From assembly GCF_009866965.1 (NCBI RefSeq), contig NZ_SPKJ01000028.1, positions 1 to 44,211 on the forward strand: a stretch of 44,211 bases of DNA. The letters are read 5' to 3'. How positions within the stretch are numbered: the stretch's first letter is position 1; the number at the start of each line of letters is the position of its first letter. The DNA is from Propylenella binzhouense (GTDB lineage: Bacteria; Pseudomonadota; Alphaproteobacteria; Rhizobiales; Afifellaceae). Under the pieces are notes generated by a model. The model was not told the DNA's origin, searched no databases, and was given only the letters and a program-made list of their open reading frames with translations. Made by a program: the position numbers and the translations under genes. Below, piece after piece: positions 12,855 through 21,916 of this stretch.

Positions 12855-13736
12855 ATGTCGACCGGAGCGAGCCTCGAAGCGGAAGATCGCGATCCCGGCG
12901 GGGAGGGCGCGCCGCCGCTCTTCCGCCATGCGCCGGAGGGCGTCGAGTTCGGCAAGCTGCGCAAGCGGCTGATGCGCGAGATGCGCGAGACGCTGGCACG
13001 CTACGCGATGGTCGAGCCCGGCGCGCGCTGGCTCGTCTGCCTGTCGGGCGGCAAGGATTCCTGGTCGCTGCTCGCGCTCCTCCTCGATCTCGAATGGCGG
13101 GGGCTGCTGCCGGTCGATCTCCTCGCCTGCAATCTCGACCAGGCGCAGCCCGGCTTCCCGGCCCGCGTCCTGCCGGACTTTCTATCGGCGCACGGCATTC
13201 CGCATCGGATCGAGCGGCGCGACACCTATTCGGTCGTGACCCGAACCGTCCCCGAGGGCCGCACCTATTGCTCGCTCTGCTCGCGGCTGCGGCGCGGGCA
13301 TCTCTATCGGATTGCGCGGGAGGAAGGCTGCAGCGCGATCGTGCTCGGCCATCACCGCGAGGATGTGCTCGAGACGTTCCTGATGAACCTGCTGCACGGA
13401 GCGCGGCTCGCAGCGATGCCGCCGAAGCTCCGGAACGACGAGGGCGATCTCCTTGTGCTGCGGCCGCTCGCGCTCTCCGCCGAGGCCGATCTCGCGCGCT
13501 TCGCCGAGGCGCTCCGGTTCCCGATCATCCCGTGCGACCTCTGCGGCTCGCAGGAGGGGATGGAGCGCGCCCGCGTGAAGGCGATGCTCGAGGACTGGGA
13601 GCGCGCCAGGCCGGGCACCAAGCGCAACATGGTCCGGGCGCTCGCCAATGCGCGCCCGTCCCACCTCCTCGATCCGTCGCTGTTCGATTTTGCCGGCCTC
13701 GCAGCCGAGGCGCGTGCACCGGAGGCGGCCGAATAG
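12855..13736 (+). CDS. ttcA: tRNA 2-thiocytidine(32) synthetase TtcA
   Basis: TtcA thiolates C32 of certain tRNAs using ATP and an iron-sulfur cluster. The 293-residue protein has the ATP-pyrophosphatase P-loop SGGKDS at 64-69, the CxxC pair Cys139/Cys142 ([11 protein letters not shown]) and the later CDLCGSQ (Cys227/Cys230). Three of these cysteines correspond to the cluster ligands known in the family. The order of motifs and [18 protein letters not shown] are diagnostic of TtcA rather than TilS. It follows the rpsD terminator and faces grxD, whose product delivers iron-sulfur clusters, a possibly meaningful neighbour. Confidence 0.93.
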   Translation: MSTGASLEAEDRDPGGEGAPPLFRHAPEGVEFGKLRKRLMREMRETLARYAMVEPGARWLVCLSGGKDSWSLLALLLDLEWRGLLPVDLLACNLDQAQPGFPARVLPDFLSAHGIPHRIERRDTYSVVTRTVPEGRTYCSLCSRLRRGHLYRIAREEGCSAIVLGHHREDVLETFLMNLLHGARLAAMPPKLRNDEGDLLVLRPLALSAEADLARFAEALRFPIIPCDLCGSQEGMERARVKAMLEDWERARPGTKRNMVRALANARPSHLLDPSLFDFAGLAAEARAPEAAE

Positions 13737-13832
13737 GCGGCGCAGGGGGAGGATCGAGAGGACGCCGACGGCGTCCAGGGCGCCCAGCGCGAGCGTGGAG
13801 CGGCGGAACCGTAGGCCCTGCCGCGCGCGGCG

Positions 13833-14165
13833 TCAGGCGGCGTTCTGGACGCCCTTCTCCTCGAACAGGCCCTGCAGTTCGCCGGCCTGGAACATCTCGC
13901 GGATGATGTCGGCCCCGCCAACGAATTCGCCCTTCACGTAGAGCTGCGGGATGGTCGGCCAGTTGCTGTATTCCTTGATGCCCTGGCGCAGATCGTCCGA
14001 TTCCAGCACGTTCACGCCCGCATAGGGCACGCCGAGATAATCGAGGATCTGGACCACCTGTCCGGAGAAGCCGCACTGCGGAAAGGAGGGCGTGCCCTTC
14101 ATGAAGAGCACGATGTCGTTCGCCTTCACCTGGGCGTCGATCCAGTCGTGGATGGGGGTGCTCAA
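13833..14165 (-). CDS. grxD: Monothiol glutaredoxin Grx4 type (CGFS)
   Basis: This 110-residue glutaredoxin has Cys31 in the CGFS active site (KGTPSFPQCGFSG) plus the glutathione-binding WPTIPQLYVKGEFVGGADI segment. CGFS proteins hold a glutathione-ligated [2Fe-2S] cluster, often with BolA, and take part in iron-sulfur transfer and iron sensing. The start is TTG, placed 5 nt after an AGGAG ribosome binding site (14171-14175); no ATG lies nearby. It lies 36 nt downstream of bolA on the same strand, so the partner proteins are probably co-expressed. Confidence 0.95.
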   Translation of the reverse strand: MSTPIHDWIDAQVKANDIVLFMKGTPSFPQCGFSGQVVQILDYLGVPYAGVNVLESDDLRQGIKEYSNWPTIPQLYVKGEFVGGADIIREMFQAGELQGLFEEKGVQNAA

Positions 14166-14201
14166 TCTCTGCTCCTGATCACGCGGGCGGGGGCGGCCGC
14201 C

Positions 14202-14435
14202 TCAGTCCGGGGCGCTCGTCTGCAGCGCAAGCGCGTGCAGGACTCCGCCCATATTTCCCTTCAAGGCCTCATACACCATCTGGTGCTGCTGGACACGGCT
14301 CTTGCCGCGGAACTGCTCGGAGACGACCTCGGCGGCATAATGGTCGCCGTCCGCAGCGAGCTCCCGGATCCGCACGTGCGCATCCGGCAGCGCTTCCCGG
14401 ATCAGACGCTCGATGTCCCTGGCGCTCATCGGCAT
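14202..14435 (-). CDS. bolA: BolA family protein
   Basis: This 77-residue BolA-fold protein has the typical IERLIREALPDAHVRIRELAADGDHYAAEVVSEQFRGKSRVQQHQMVYEALKGNMGG...HALALQT. BolA proteins bind a [2Fe-2S] cluster shared with a CGFS glutaredoxin. The conserved C-terminal His in HALAL and the loop His (DHY) are candidate ligands. ATG at 14435 is chosen over the ATG at 14429 because a GAGGAAC ribosome binding site is correctly spaced for it. It sits between purL and grxD, a placement I recall as common in alphaproteobacteria. Confidence 0.93.
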   Translation of the reverse strand: MPMSARDIERLIREALPDAHVRIRELAADGDHYAAEVVSEQFRGKSRVQQHQMVYEALKGNMGGVLHALALQTSAPD

Positions 14436-14536
14436 GAGAGGTTCCTCGCAGACGCTCCGGCGTCGGACTCGCGAACGCCGGCGCACTCCAATGTGGGCGC
14501 CTCGCTGCGCCGCGTCAATTGCATGCGCGCGCGGAG

Positions 14537-14563
14537 CGCGTGCAGGCGCGGGCTCTGCACGCG
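14537..14563 (-). other. Stem-loop in the purL-bolA gap
   Basis: A perfect 9-bp stem (CGCGTGCAG/CTGCACGCG) with a 9-nt loop lies in the 170-bp gap. No T-run follows on the minus strand. It may attenuate transcription or protect the purL mRNA end. Confidence 0.4.
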
Positions 14564-14605
14564 GCCGCGCGGCTGCGGCACGGCGGCGCCCCGGAGCGCG
14601 GGCGC

Positions 14606-16828
14606 CTAGTCGGTAAGCGCGTCGGGCGCATCCATGAAGGCGGGAAACCAGCCCTCGTGCGCGGCGCGGAGATCCGAGAGAGACACCGCCTCGCCGCCGA
14701 CCCGGAGTTCGGCGCGGCCGCTCACGCGCCCGATGCGGCAGGCCGCCACCCCTGCGGCCGCGGCCGCCTCGAGCACCGGCGCCGCCTCGTCGGTGCGGAG
14801 GGTTACCAGATACCGCCCCTGATCCTCGCCGAACAGGGCGGCCGCCGCCGGTCCGCGCGGCTCGGCGAGTTCGGCGCCGAGGCCGGCGGCGAGCGCCATC
14901 TCCGCGACGGCGACGAGGAGGCCGCCGTCGGAAAGGTCGTGCGCGGCGGTCGCGCGCCGGGTGCGGATCAGGTCGCGGACGAAGTCGCCGTTCCGCTTCT
15001 CCGCGTCGAGGTCGACGGGCGGCGGCGGACCCTCCTCGCGGCCGGCGATCTCCCGGAGCCAGACGGACTGGCCGAGATGGGTTCCCCACGCCCCGGCCGG
15101 CGCGCCGATCAGCAGGATCTCGTCGCCCGCCTGCGCGAAGGTGAGGGCGGCGGCGAGGCGCCAGTCCGGCAGAAGCCCGACGCCCGCAATCGCCGGCGTC
15201 GGCAGGATCGCCTCGCCCTGCGTCTCGTTGTAGAGCGACACGTTGCCGGAGACGATCGGAAAGGCGAGGCGGCGGCAGGCCTCGCCGATGCCCTCCACCG
15301 CCCGGACGAACTGGCCCATGATCTCGGGCTTCTCGGGATTGCCGAAATTCAAATTGTCGGTCACCGCGAGCGGGTCGGCGCCGGCGGCGGTGAGATTGCG
15401 CCAGCATTCGGCCACCGCCTGCATGCCGCCCTGATAGGGATCCGCCTCGACATAGCGCGGCGTGACGTCGACGGAGAGCGCGAGCGCCTTCTCCGTTCCC
15501 TCGACGCGGACCACCGCCGCGTCGCCGCCGGGCTTGCGCACGGTGTTGCCCTGGACGAGGTGGTCGTACTGCTCCCAGACCCAGCGGCGGGAGGAGAGGT
15601 CCGGCGAGCCGAGAAGCCTCGGCAGCGCCTCCGTCCAGGACGTGCCGGGAAGGCCGGCGGGGCCGAGCGGCGGCAGCGGAGCCGGCGCGCGCCAGGGCCG
15701 GTCGTATTGCGGCGCCTCGTTGCCGAGCTCCTTGATCGGCAGGTCCGCCATCACCGCGCCGTGGCGAAGCACGCGGAAGCGCAGGTCGTCGGTGGTGCGG
15801 CCGACCTCCGCGAAATCGAGGCCCCACTTCCTGAAGATCGCCTCGGCCTCGGCGCGCTTCTCCGGCCTCAGCACCATGAGCATGCGCTCCTGGCTTTCCG
15901 AGAGCATCATCTCGTAGGCCGTCATGCCCTCCTCCCGCGTCGGCACGCGGTCGAGGTCGAGCTCGATGCCGAGATCGCCCTTGGCGCCCATCTCGACGGC
16001 GGAGGAGGTGAGCCCGGCGGCGCCCATGTCCTGAATCGCGACCACCGCGCCGGAGGCCATCAGCTCGAGGCAGGCCTCGAGCAGCCGCTTCTCGGTGAAG
16101 GGATCGCCGACCTGCACGGTCGGGCGCTTCTCCTCGATCCGTTCGTCGAACTCGGCGGAGGCCATCGTCGCGCCGCCGACGCCGTCGCGGCCGGTCTTCG
16201 CCCCGAGATAAACGACGGGGAGCCCGACGCCCTTCGCCTTCGAGTAGAAGATGCCGTCGCTCCTGGCGATGCCGAGGGCGAAGGCATTGACGAGACAGTT
16301 GCCGTTGAAGCGGCGGTGGAAGTTCACCTCGCCGCCCACGGTCGGGACCCCGAAGGAATTGCCGTAGCCGCCTATGCCGGCGACCACGCCCGCGACGAGG
16401 TGGCGGGTGCGGGGATGCGACGGCTCGCCGAAGCGCAGCGCGTTGAGCGCGGCGACCGGCCGCGCGCCCATGGTGAAGACGTCGCGCAGGATGCCGCCCA
16501 CGCCGGTCGCCGCGCCCTGGTACGGCTCGATGTAGGAGGGATGATTGTGGCTCTCCATCTTGAAGACGGCGACGAGCCCGTCCCCGATGTCGACCACGCC
16601 GGCATTCTCGCCGGGACCCTGGACGACGACCGCGCCCGTGGTCGGCAGCGTCCGCAGCCATCGCTTGGAGGACTTGTAGGAGCAGTGCTCGTTCCACATG
16701 GCCGAGAAGATGCCGAGCTCGGTGAGGCTCGGTTCGCGCCCGATCAGGCCGAGAATCCGCTCGTATTCGTCGGGCTTGAGCCCGTGCTCGGCGACGAGCG
16801 CGGGGGTGATGGCAATGTCGTCGGTCAT
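14606..16828 (-). CDS. purL: Phosphoribosylformylglycinamidine synthase, large subunit PurL
   Basis: PurL uses ATP and ammonia delivered by PurQ to convert FGAR to FGAM in purine synthesis. At 740 residues this is the small-PurL type, which needs separate PurS and PurQ, and both are present. The sequence has the N-terminal [59 protein letters not shown] and the second-half [17 protein letters not shown] and [16 protein letters not shown]. The start is the ATG at 16828 ([17 protein letters not shown]). The operon mates purS-purQ lie 2.6 kb away, separated by unrelated genes. Confidence 0.97.
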   Translation of the reverse strand: MTDDIAITPALVAEHGLKPDEYERILGLIGREPSLTELGIFSAMWNEHCSYKSSKRWLRTLPTTGAVVVQGPGENAGVVDIGDGLVAVFKMESHNHPSYIEPYQGAATGVGGILRDVFTMGARPVAALNALRFGEPSHPRTRHLVAGVVAGIGGYGNSFGVPTVGGEVNFHRRFNGNCLVNAFALGIARSDGIFYSKAKGVGLPVVYLGAKTGRDGVGGATMASAEFDERIEEKRPTVQVGDPFTEKRLLEACLELMASGAVVAIQDMGAAGLTSSAVEMGAKGDLGIELDLDRVPTREEGMTAYEMMLSESQERMLMVLRPEKRAEAEAIFRKWGLDFAEVGRTTDDLRFRVLRHGAVMADLPIKELGNEAPQYDRPWRAPAPLPPLGPAGLPGTSWTEALPRLLGSPDLSSRRWVWEQYDHLVQGNTVRKPGGDAAVVRVEGTEKALALSVDVTPRYVEADPYQGGMQAVAECWRNLTAAGADPLAVTDNLNFGNPEKPEIMGQFVRAVEGIGEACRRLAFPIVSGNVSLYNETQGEAILPTPAIAGVGLLPDWRLAAALTFAQAGDEILLIGAPAGAWGTHLGQSVWLREIAGREEGPPPPVDLDAEKRNGDFVRDLIRTRRATAAHDLSDGGLLVAVAEMALAAGLGAELAEPRGPAAAALFGEDQGRYLVTLRTDEAAPVLEAAAAAGVAACRIGRVSGRAELRVGGEAVSLSDLRAAHEGWFPAFMDAPDALTD

Positions 16829-16971
16829 GTGAGGCGGGACGTCCTTGGTTCCCCCGTTCCATAAGGGCGGAACAGCCGGCTGCAAAGCCTCGCCCGGCCA
16901 TCGGCGGCAGCCTTGATGTTCCCGCAGGAAACACGGAACCGACCGCGCCCGCGAGCTTCCCGCCTTTCGGC

Positions 16972-18390
16972 TCAATTGTAGCTGTCGTAGGCGGAGGGGC
17001 CCTGGTCGACCAGCCGGCGCAAGATCCGGAAGCCGGTGGCGAGATGGTCGAAGGCGGGGACGGTCGAGAACCCGACGCGGACGCCGTGATAGGCAATGTC
17101 CGAGCGGGCGGGCTTGTATTCGTCCTCCTCGTCGATGAGGATGCCTTCCGCTGCCGCGGCGTTCTTGAACGTGCCGGAAAGCCAGGGCTCCGGGAGCGTC
17201 AGCCAGAGGAAGGGCGCCGCGTCGTGGAGGCGCACGTCGAGCCCCGCGAAGGTTTCGCGCGCGAGCGCGACGCGGCGCGCGATGTCCGCCCGGGTCGCGG
17301 CGGCGAGCTCGAAGGCGAGGCCGGAATTCACGAGCCGCGCCACCAGCTCCGACATCAGGAAGGGCTTTCCGCCCGTGATCATCTTGTGGGCCATGGTCAC
17401 CCGGCCGGCGAAGTTCGGCGGGCACGCGACCCAGCCGCCGCGCAGGCCGGCGGCGACCGCCTTCGACAGGCTGCCGACATGGAAGACGCGCTCGGGTGCA
17501 ATCGATGCAATCGGCGGCACGCCGTCCTGGAGCAGCACCCCATAGACGGCGTCCTCGATGATCCAGAGCTGATGCCGCCGGGCGATCTCCGCGATCGCGC
17601 GGCGGCGCTCTTCCCCCATCATGGCGAGCGTCGGGTTCTGCGGCGCCGGCATCAGGAAGAGGACCTTCGGATGCTGCTGGGCGCAGACCCGTTCGAGATC
17701 GTCCGGCACGACGCCCTCCGCATCGGCGGCGACGAGGCTCGCGCGCCGCCCGGAGAGCGCGGCGCTCCGCGCGATCGAGGCGTAGGTCAGCGGCTCGAAG
17801 GCGATCCTGTCGCCCGGCATCGTCGTCGCCGCGATCACCGACATGATCGCCGCATGCGCGCCCTGGCTCGGGACGATGCTCGCCGGGTCCGGATGCCAGC
17901 CGTCGCGCCCGAGCCAGCGCGCCCCCGCCTCGAGCCAGGCGGTCGGGATCGTGCGGATGTAGGAGGTCACGCCGTCCGGCGCCTCCCGGCAGATCTCGGC
18001 GCTGATCCGCTCGAGCACCGGCGCGACCCCGATCTCGGGCGCGGCGGTGCTGTCGAGGCGAAGCGCCGGTTGCGGGCCCGCATGGCCCGGCGCGATCGCC
18101 GGCATCTCCGGCGCCGACGCGGCGGCCGCGGGGAAGTCCGGCGTGCGGCGCTGCCTGACATAGGTGCCGCGGCCCACTTCGCCGCTCACCAGCCCGCGCT
18201 CATGGGCGAGCGCATAGGCGCGGCTGACGGTCCCGATCGTCACCCCGAGGTCGAAAGCCAGGTTGCGCTGCGGCGGCAGCTTCGCCCCGGCCGTCAGCCG
18301 GCCGCTGTCGATGTCGCGCTCGATGAGGTCGGCCAGGCGCACATAGAGCGGACCCGTTCCGGCGGATAGGTCGGGACACCAAGTTGTCAT
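16972..18390 (-). CDS. MocR-type GntR regulator with aminotransferase-like domain
   Basis: The 472-residue protein has an N-terminal GntR winged helix (about 15-82: [64 protein letters not shown]). A fold-type I PLP domain follows, with Lys310 ([16 protein letters not shown]) as the presumed Schiff-base lysine. MocR proteins such as PdxR, GabR and TauR sense PLP with or without an amino ligand and often control a divergent gene and themselves. The divergent DUF1127 gene here is an unusual target. An inverted repeat covers its start codon and a near-consensus promoter lies 9 nt upstream, suggesting a leaderless, self-repressed transcript. The ligand is unknown. Confidence 0.92.
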   Translation of the reverse strand: MTTWCPDLSAGTGPLYVRLADLIERDIDSGRLTAGAKLPPQRNLAFDLGVTIGTVSRAYALAHERGLVSGEVGRGTYVRQRRTPDFPAAAASAPEMPAIAPGHAGPQPALRLDSTAAPEIGVAPVLERISAEICREAPDGVTSYIRTIPTAWLEAGARWLGRDGWHPDPASIVPSQGAHAAIMSVIAATTMPGDRIAFEPLTYASIARSAALSGRRASLVAADAEGVVPDDLERVCAQQHPKVLFLMPAPQNPTLAMMGEERRRAIAEIARRHQLWIIEDAVYGVLLQDGVPPIASIAPERVFHVGSLSKAVAAGLRGGWVACPPNFAGRVTMAHKMITGGKPFLMSELVARLVNSGLAFELAAATRADIARRVALARETFAGLDVRLHDAAPFLWLTLPEPWLSGTFKNAAAAEGILIDEEDEYKPARSDIAYHGVRVGFSTVPAFDHLATGFRILRRLVDQGPSAYDSYN

Positions 18391-18398
18391 GGTGACAA
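18384..18398. promoter_or_regulatory. Inverted repeat over the mocR start codon, candidate operator
   Basis: TTGTCA-TGG-TGACAA is a perfect 6-3-6 inverted repeat whose centre includes the mocR start codon (18388-18390). It lies just downstream of the predicted -10 element, where a bound repressor would block initiation. Confidence 0.5.
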
Positions 18399-18399
18399 T

Positions 18400-18428
18400 T
18401 ATCTAGCTTGCCCCGAATGCCGAGTCAA
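18400..18428 (-). promoter_or_regulatory. Predicted mocR promoter
   Basis: On the minus strand, TTGACT (18423-18428) and TAGATA (18400-18405) have a 17-bp spacer. The ATG begins 9 nt after the -10, so transcription would start at or within a base or two of the start codon. Confidence 0.6.
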
Positions 18429-18472
18429 TGCATGAGGAAGCACCCGACAATATAGATGATCAGGCCGGGCCG

Positions 18473-18703
18473 ATGGTTACAATAGATACATTCCGGATCG
18501 CAAAGATCGCAGAAGCCTTCCTGCCCGGCCGGGCGGCCGGTTGGCGTGGAGTCGCCGCGATGGTCTCGGAGGGTCTGGCGACCATGGCCGCGAAGCGCCG
18601 CAGTCGGCGCGCGCTCCTGGCCCTTACGGACGACCAGCTGAAGGATATCGGGCTGTCGCGGGCCGATGCCCACCGGGAGGGACTGCGTCCGTTCTGGGAC
18701 TGA
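18473..18703 (+). CDS. DUF1127 (YjiS-like) small protein
   Basis: This 77-residue basic protein has the DUF1127 motif at its C-terminus (RRSRRALLALTDDQLKDIGLSRADAHREGLRPFW). The family is small, Arg-rich and abundant in alphaproteobacteria, where some members affect RNA and phosphate or carbon metabolism. An in-frame ATG at 18428 would add 15 residues but overlaps the mocR -35 element and lies upstream of a possible plus-strand -10 (TATAGA, 18451-18456). I therefore prefer 18473. It is divergent from the MocR regulator, which may control it. Confidence 0.8.
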   Translation: MVTIDTFRIAKIAEAFLPGRAAGWRGVAAMVSEGLATMAAKRRSRRALLALTDDQLKDIGLSRADAHREGLRPFWD

Positions 18704-18734
18704 GGTCAGGCGACGGCCGGCGTTCCCGCGGCGC

Positions 18735-19013
18735 TCAGAGGCGCTTCAGGCAGGCTCCGGCCTCTTGGGCGGCGCTGCGTGCCGAGTTCCGCGGAATCCG
18801 GCCGCCCTTCACGAGGCCGGTCGCGGCCTGCCTGATGGTCCCGACGAGATCCCCGCCGGCGGCGACGCCCGGATAGGCCTCCTCGTAGATCAGCCTCGCG
18901 TCGGGCGAGAGCCCGTTCGCGCAGGCGCCCGCCGCGGCCTTGTCCGCGAGGGCCGGGACGGGCGTGGTTGCCGCCGCGATGAGCGCGAGGGCGAGGACCA
19001 TTCGATGCGGCAT
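18735..19013 (-). CDS. Small secreted protein of unknown function
   Basis: The 92-residue product has a clear signal peptide (MPHRMVLALALIAAATTPVPALA, cleavage near residue 23). A mature part of about 69 residues follows with two cysteines (ACANG, GACLKRL) that could form a disulfide. GGGGGAG precedes the ATG at 19013. It is periplasmic or secreted by inference. I do not recognise the family. It is 26 nt downstream of a lipoprotein gene and probably co-transcribed with it and purQ. Confidence 0.7.
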   Translation of the reverse strand: MPHRMVLALALIAAATTPVPALADKAAAGACANGLSPDARLIYEEAYPGVAAGGDLVGTIRQAATGLVKGGRIPRNSARSAAQEAGACLKRL

Positions 19014-19039
19014 CGGCTCCCCCTGGCCGAACGGCGAAA

Positions 19040-19459
19040 TCAGCAGCCCGCGGTGCCCGCGGACCAGCGGGCGACGTCGGCCTGGATGCGCGCGCCCTGC
19101 GGCCCCGCCAGAAGCGGGCCGAAGAGCTTCACGTCCGTGCCGTAGCCGGCCTGCGTGGATTCGACGACGAGCTTCGGAAGCCCGGTCGGGTCGTTGGCCG
19201 GCACGACGAGCACGCGGGCGCGCCCGCTGTCGATCTCGGGCGTGTAGGCGTAGCCGGCGAAGGACGCGCGGTCGGCGCCGAACCAGCAGGCACGGACCTG
19301 CTCGCTCACATGCTCCGAGACGGCGATGGGATTGCCGCTCGCGCGGTAGAGGATGTAGTCGCGCTGCGGCGCCGGGCTCGGCGTGCAGCCGGCGAGGAGG
19401 GCGGCCGCGATGAGCGCCGCGGCGCTCGCGGGTCCGAAGCGGAGCTCGCAGGGCTTCAC
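19040..19459 (-). CDS. Small lipoprotein of unknown function
   Basis: The 139-residue product has a type II signal sequence with lipobox LLAGC (lipidated Cys25). The mature domain has the segments [50 protein letters not shown] and [22 protein letters not shown]. The GTG start overlaps the purQ stop by 4 nt (GTGA), so it is translationally coupled to a purine enzyme. I do not recognise a named family. Confidence 0.75.
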   Translation of the reverse strand: MKPCELRFGPASAAALIAAALLAGCTPSPAPQRDYILYRASGNPIAVSEHVSEQVRACWFGADRASFAGYAYTPEIDSGRARVLVVPANDPTGLPKLVVESTQAGYGTDVKLFGPLLAGPQGARIQADVARWSAGTAGC

Positions 19460-20133
19460 GCGGCCATCTCCCCGATCCCGGCGATGCTCCGGAAGAGGCC
19501 GAGCCCGTCGAGCGCGCCATGCGCCTCGTCGGTCATGTCCTCCGGGTGGGGCATCATCCCGAGCACGTTGCCGCGCTCGCTGAGGATGCCGGCGATATCC
19601 CGGCGCGAGCCGTTGGGATTGGTCCCCTCGGCGTAGCGGAAGGCGATGCGGCCTTCGCCCTCCAGCCGGTCGAGCGTCGCCTCGTCGGCGAAATAGTTGC
19701 CGTCATGGTGCGCGACGGGGCAGCGGATGATCTGGCGCGGACGGTAGGCATGCGTGAACGGCGTCTGGGTGTTCGCGATCTCGAGCTTCACCTCGCGGCA
19801 GACGAATTTCAGCGAGGCGTTGCGCATCAGCACGCCGGGGAGGAGCCCTACCTCGCAGAGCGACTGGAAACCGTTGCAGACGCCGAGCACGAGCACGCCC
19901 TCGTTCGCCCGCTTCACGACCTCGGCCATCACCGGCGAGCGTGCCGCGATCGCCCCGGCGCGGAGATAGTCGCCGAAGGAGAAGCCGCCCGGCAGCACGA
20001 TGAGGTCGACCGCGGGGAGCGTTGTCTCGGCGTGCCAGACGATCGCAGGATCGCGGCCGGAGGCGCGCTTCAGCGCGGCGGCCATGTCGCGCTCGCGGTT
20101 GGTGCCCGGGAAGAGGATGATGGCGGATCTCAT
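19456..20133 (-). CDS. purQ: Phosphoribosylformylglycinamidine synthase subunit PurQ
   Basis: PurQ is the class I glutamine amidotransferase subunit that makes ammonia for PurL. The 225 residues have an N-terminal [13 protein letters not shown], the nucleophile Cys86 in GVCNGFQ, and the C-terminal MMPHPED catalytic His-Glu region. The ATG at 20133 has GGAG upstream. It overlaps the end of a 50-codon ORF by ATGA on one side and the lipoprotein gene by GTGA on the other. Confidence 0.96.
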   Translation of the reverse strand: MRSAIILFPGTNRERDMAAALKRASGRDPAIVWHAETTLPAVDLIVLPGGFSFGDYLRAGAIAARSPVMAEVVKRANEGVLVLGVCNGFQSLCEVGLLPGVLMRNASLKFVCREVKLEIANTQTPFTHAYRPRQIIRCPVAHHDGNYFADEATLDRLEGEGRIAFRYAEGTNPNGSRRDIAGILSERGNVLGMMPHPEDMTDEAHGALDGLGLFRSIAGIGEMAA

Positions 20134-20282
20134 GCTGTCTCCGGTTCCGTGTCGATCGGCCGCGTCGTCATATCCGCCTGCGGGGCGGCAATATGCCCGC
20201 GGAGGCCGCGTGGGCACTCCGCCACCCGCTTTCGGAGCCCCTCCGGCCGCGCGTGGATCGGATCCCTGGTGACCTCGGCCAT
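20130..20282 (-). CDS. Candidate 50-residue protein between purS and purQ
   Basis: An ORF starting with ATG at 20282, 5 nt after the purS stop, ends in an ATGA overlap with purQ, so it fills the purS-purQ gap exactly. The sequence ([26 protein letters not shown]...TEPETA) is basic at first and acidic at the end, with no known motif. The tight spacing is the only support. There is no strong ribosome binding site and the composition is Arg/Pro-rich, as random GC-rich frames often are. It could be spacer DNA. Confidence 0.35.
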   Translation of the reverse strand: MAEVTRDPIHARPEGLRKRVAECPRGLRGHIAAPQADMTTRPIDTEPETA

Positions 20283-20287
20283 GCGGG

Positions 20288-20533
20288 TCAGCCCCGGTCC
20301 GAACCGAATTCCACCCGGTAGTTCTCGATCACGGTGTTGGCGAGGAGCTTCTCGCACATCGCCTTCAGTTCGGTCTCGGCATCGGCGCCGTCGGCGAGCT
20401 CGATGTCGAAGACCTTGCCCTGGCGGACGGATTGCACGCCCGCGAAGCCGAGCGCGCCGAGCGCGCCCTGGATCGCCTGGCCCTGCGGGTCGAGCACCCC
20501 GGACTTCAGGGTGACGAAGACGCGCGCCCTCAT
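20288..20533 (-). CDS. purS: Phosphoribosylformylglycinamidine synthase subunit PurS
   Basis: The 81-residue subunit ([46 protein letters not shown]) bridges PurL and PurQ and assists ammonia transfer. Length and the LDPQGQAI motif are typical. It starts 7 nt after the purC stop on the same strand. Confidence 0.95.
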   Translation of the reverse strand: MRARVFVTLKSGVLDPQGQAIQGALGALGFAGVQSVRQGKVFDIELADGADAETELKAMCEKLLANTVIENYRVEFGSDRG

Positions 20534-20540
20534 GCCCGGC

Positions 20541-21305
20541 TTACTGGACCAGGACCGGGCCGGAGCCCGTCACGCGCTCGTTGGCATTGATGAGGCCGAG
20601 CCGGCGCGCCACCTCCTGGTAGGCTTCCAGCATGCCGCCCATGTCGCGGCGGAAGCGGTCCTTGTCGAGCTTGTTGTTGGTCTCGATGTCCCAGAGCCGG
20701 CACGAATCGGGCGAGATCTCGTCGGCGACGACGATCCGCATGAGATCGTTCTCCCACAGCCGGCCGCATTCCATCTTGAAATCGACCAGGCGGATGCCGA
20801 CGCCGAGGAAGAGGCCGGACAGGAAGTCGTTCACGCGGATCGCGAGCGACATCATGTCGTCGATCTCCTGCGGGCTCGCCCAGCCGAAGGCCGTGATGTG
20901 CTCCTCGGAGACCATCGGATCGCCGAGCTCGTCGTTCTTGTAGTAGAACTCGATGATCGAGCGCGGCAGCGGCGTGCCCTCCTCGATGCCGAGGCGCTGC
21001 GACAGCGAGCCGGCCGCGACGTTCCGCACCACCATCTCGAGCGGGATGATCTCCACCTCGCGGATCAGCTGCTCGCGCATGTTGAGCGCGCGGATGAAGT
21101 GGGTCGGAATCCCCATCGCGTTGAGATGGTTGAAGATGTACTCCGAGATCCGGTTGTTCAGCACGCCCTTGCCGTCGACGATCTCGTGCTTCTTGGCGTT
21201 GAAGGCGGTCGCATCGTCCTTGAAGTGCTGGATCAGGGTGCCCGGCTCCGGACCCTCGTAAAGGATCTTGGCCTTGCCTTCGTAGATTCGGCGGCGACGG
21301 GTCAT
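20541..21305 (-). CDS. purC: Phosphoribosylaminoimidazole-succinocarboxamide synthase PurC
   Basis: PurC joins CAIR and aspartate with ATP to give SAICAR in purine synthesis. The 254-residue protein has [54 protein letters not shown] and [12 protein letters not shown], all characteristic. An ATG at 21335 is in frame and would add ten residues without similarity to the family, so 21305 is chosen. It leads the purC-purS-purQ group. Confidence 0.97.
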   Translation of the reverse strand: MTRRRRIYEGKAKILYEGPEPGTLIQHFKDDATAFNAKKHEIVDGKGVLNNRISEYIFNHLNAMGIPTHFIRALNMREQLIREVEIIPLEMVVRNVAAGSLSQRLGIEEGTPLPRSIIEFYYKNDELGDPMVSEEHITAFGWASPQEIDDMMSLAIRVNDFLSGLFLGVGIRLVDFKMECGRLWENDLMRIVVADEISPDSCRLWDIETNNKLDKDRFRRDMGGMLEAYQEVARRLGLINANERVTGSGPVLVQ

Positions 21306-21506
21306 AGGAGTCTTCGGAGTGAATCGGTGGATCATGAGCCCAAGGGTCTATATCAGGCCGCGGCCGTCGAGCGACCCTCGCGCGGCCGGAACCTAGCGGA
21401 AAGCCCGCTCCGTTACAATCTAAACGCCAACGCGCCGAATCCGGCGGCGTTGCGCGCCAACAAAGGCGCCGCTAAGGAACGGCCGACAGCGGGCGAGGAG
21501 TATGTG

Positions 21507-21830
21507 ATGACGACGTTCGAGGATCGCAAGGACGCCTACGAGGCGAAGTTTGCGCGCGACGAGGAACTGCGCTTCAAGGCAACCGCCCGCCGCAACAGGC
21601 TGCTCGGGGTCTGGGCGGCCGAGAAGCTCGGCCGGACGGGCGACGACGCGCAGGCCTATGCGCGCGAGGTCGTGCGCTCGGACGTCTCCGAGCCGGGCGA
21701 TCAGGACGTCTTCCGCAAGATCCGCGCGGATTTCGATGCCGCCGGCGTCACCTGCTCGGATCACCAGCTGCGCCGGACCATGGACGAACTGCTCGCCACC
21801 GCCGTGGAGCAGATCGAGAAGGAAGGCTGA
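21507..21830 (+). CDS. F1-ATPase inhibitor zeta subunit (DUF1476)
   Basis: The 107-residue protein (MTTFEDRKDAYEAKFARDEELRFKATARRNRLLGVWAAEKLG...DHQLRRTMDEL) matches DUF1476. The Paracoccus member is the zeta subunit, which inhibits ATP hydrolysis by the F1Fo synthase through its N-terminal helix. GAGGAG precedes the ATG. It is divergent from purC and ends in a strong terminator, so it is a single-gene unit away from the atp genes. Confidence 0.92.
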   Translation: MTTFEDRKDAYEAKFARDEELRFKATARRNRLLGVWAAEKLGRTGDDAQAYAREVVRSDVSEPGDQDVFRKIRADFDAAGVTCSDHQLRRTMDELLATAVEQIEKEG

Positions 21831-21859
21831 TCGCGGCCCGCCGGCCGCCGAATTCGCCG

Positions 21860-21893
21860 ACGCCGGCGCGTCTTTCGACGTGCCGGCGTTTTT
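21860..21893 (+). terminator. Intrinsic terminator of the zeta-subunit gene
   Basis: ACGCCGGC-G-CGTC pairs with GACG-T-GCCGGCGT around a TTTC loop (13 bp with one G-U) and is followed by TTTTT. It also faces the convergent downstream gene. Confidence 0.88.
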
Positions 21894-21916
21894 GCGTGCC
21901 CGGTTCGCTATCGGTG

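Noticed and set aside
14519-16864. 781-codon plus-strand frame opposite purL
   Set aside because: Shadow of purL, which has all its motifs on the other strand.
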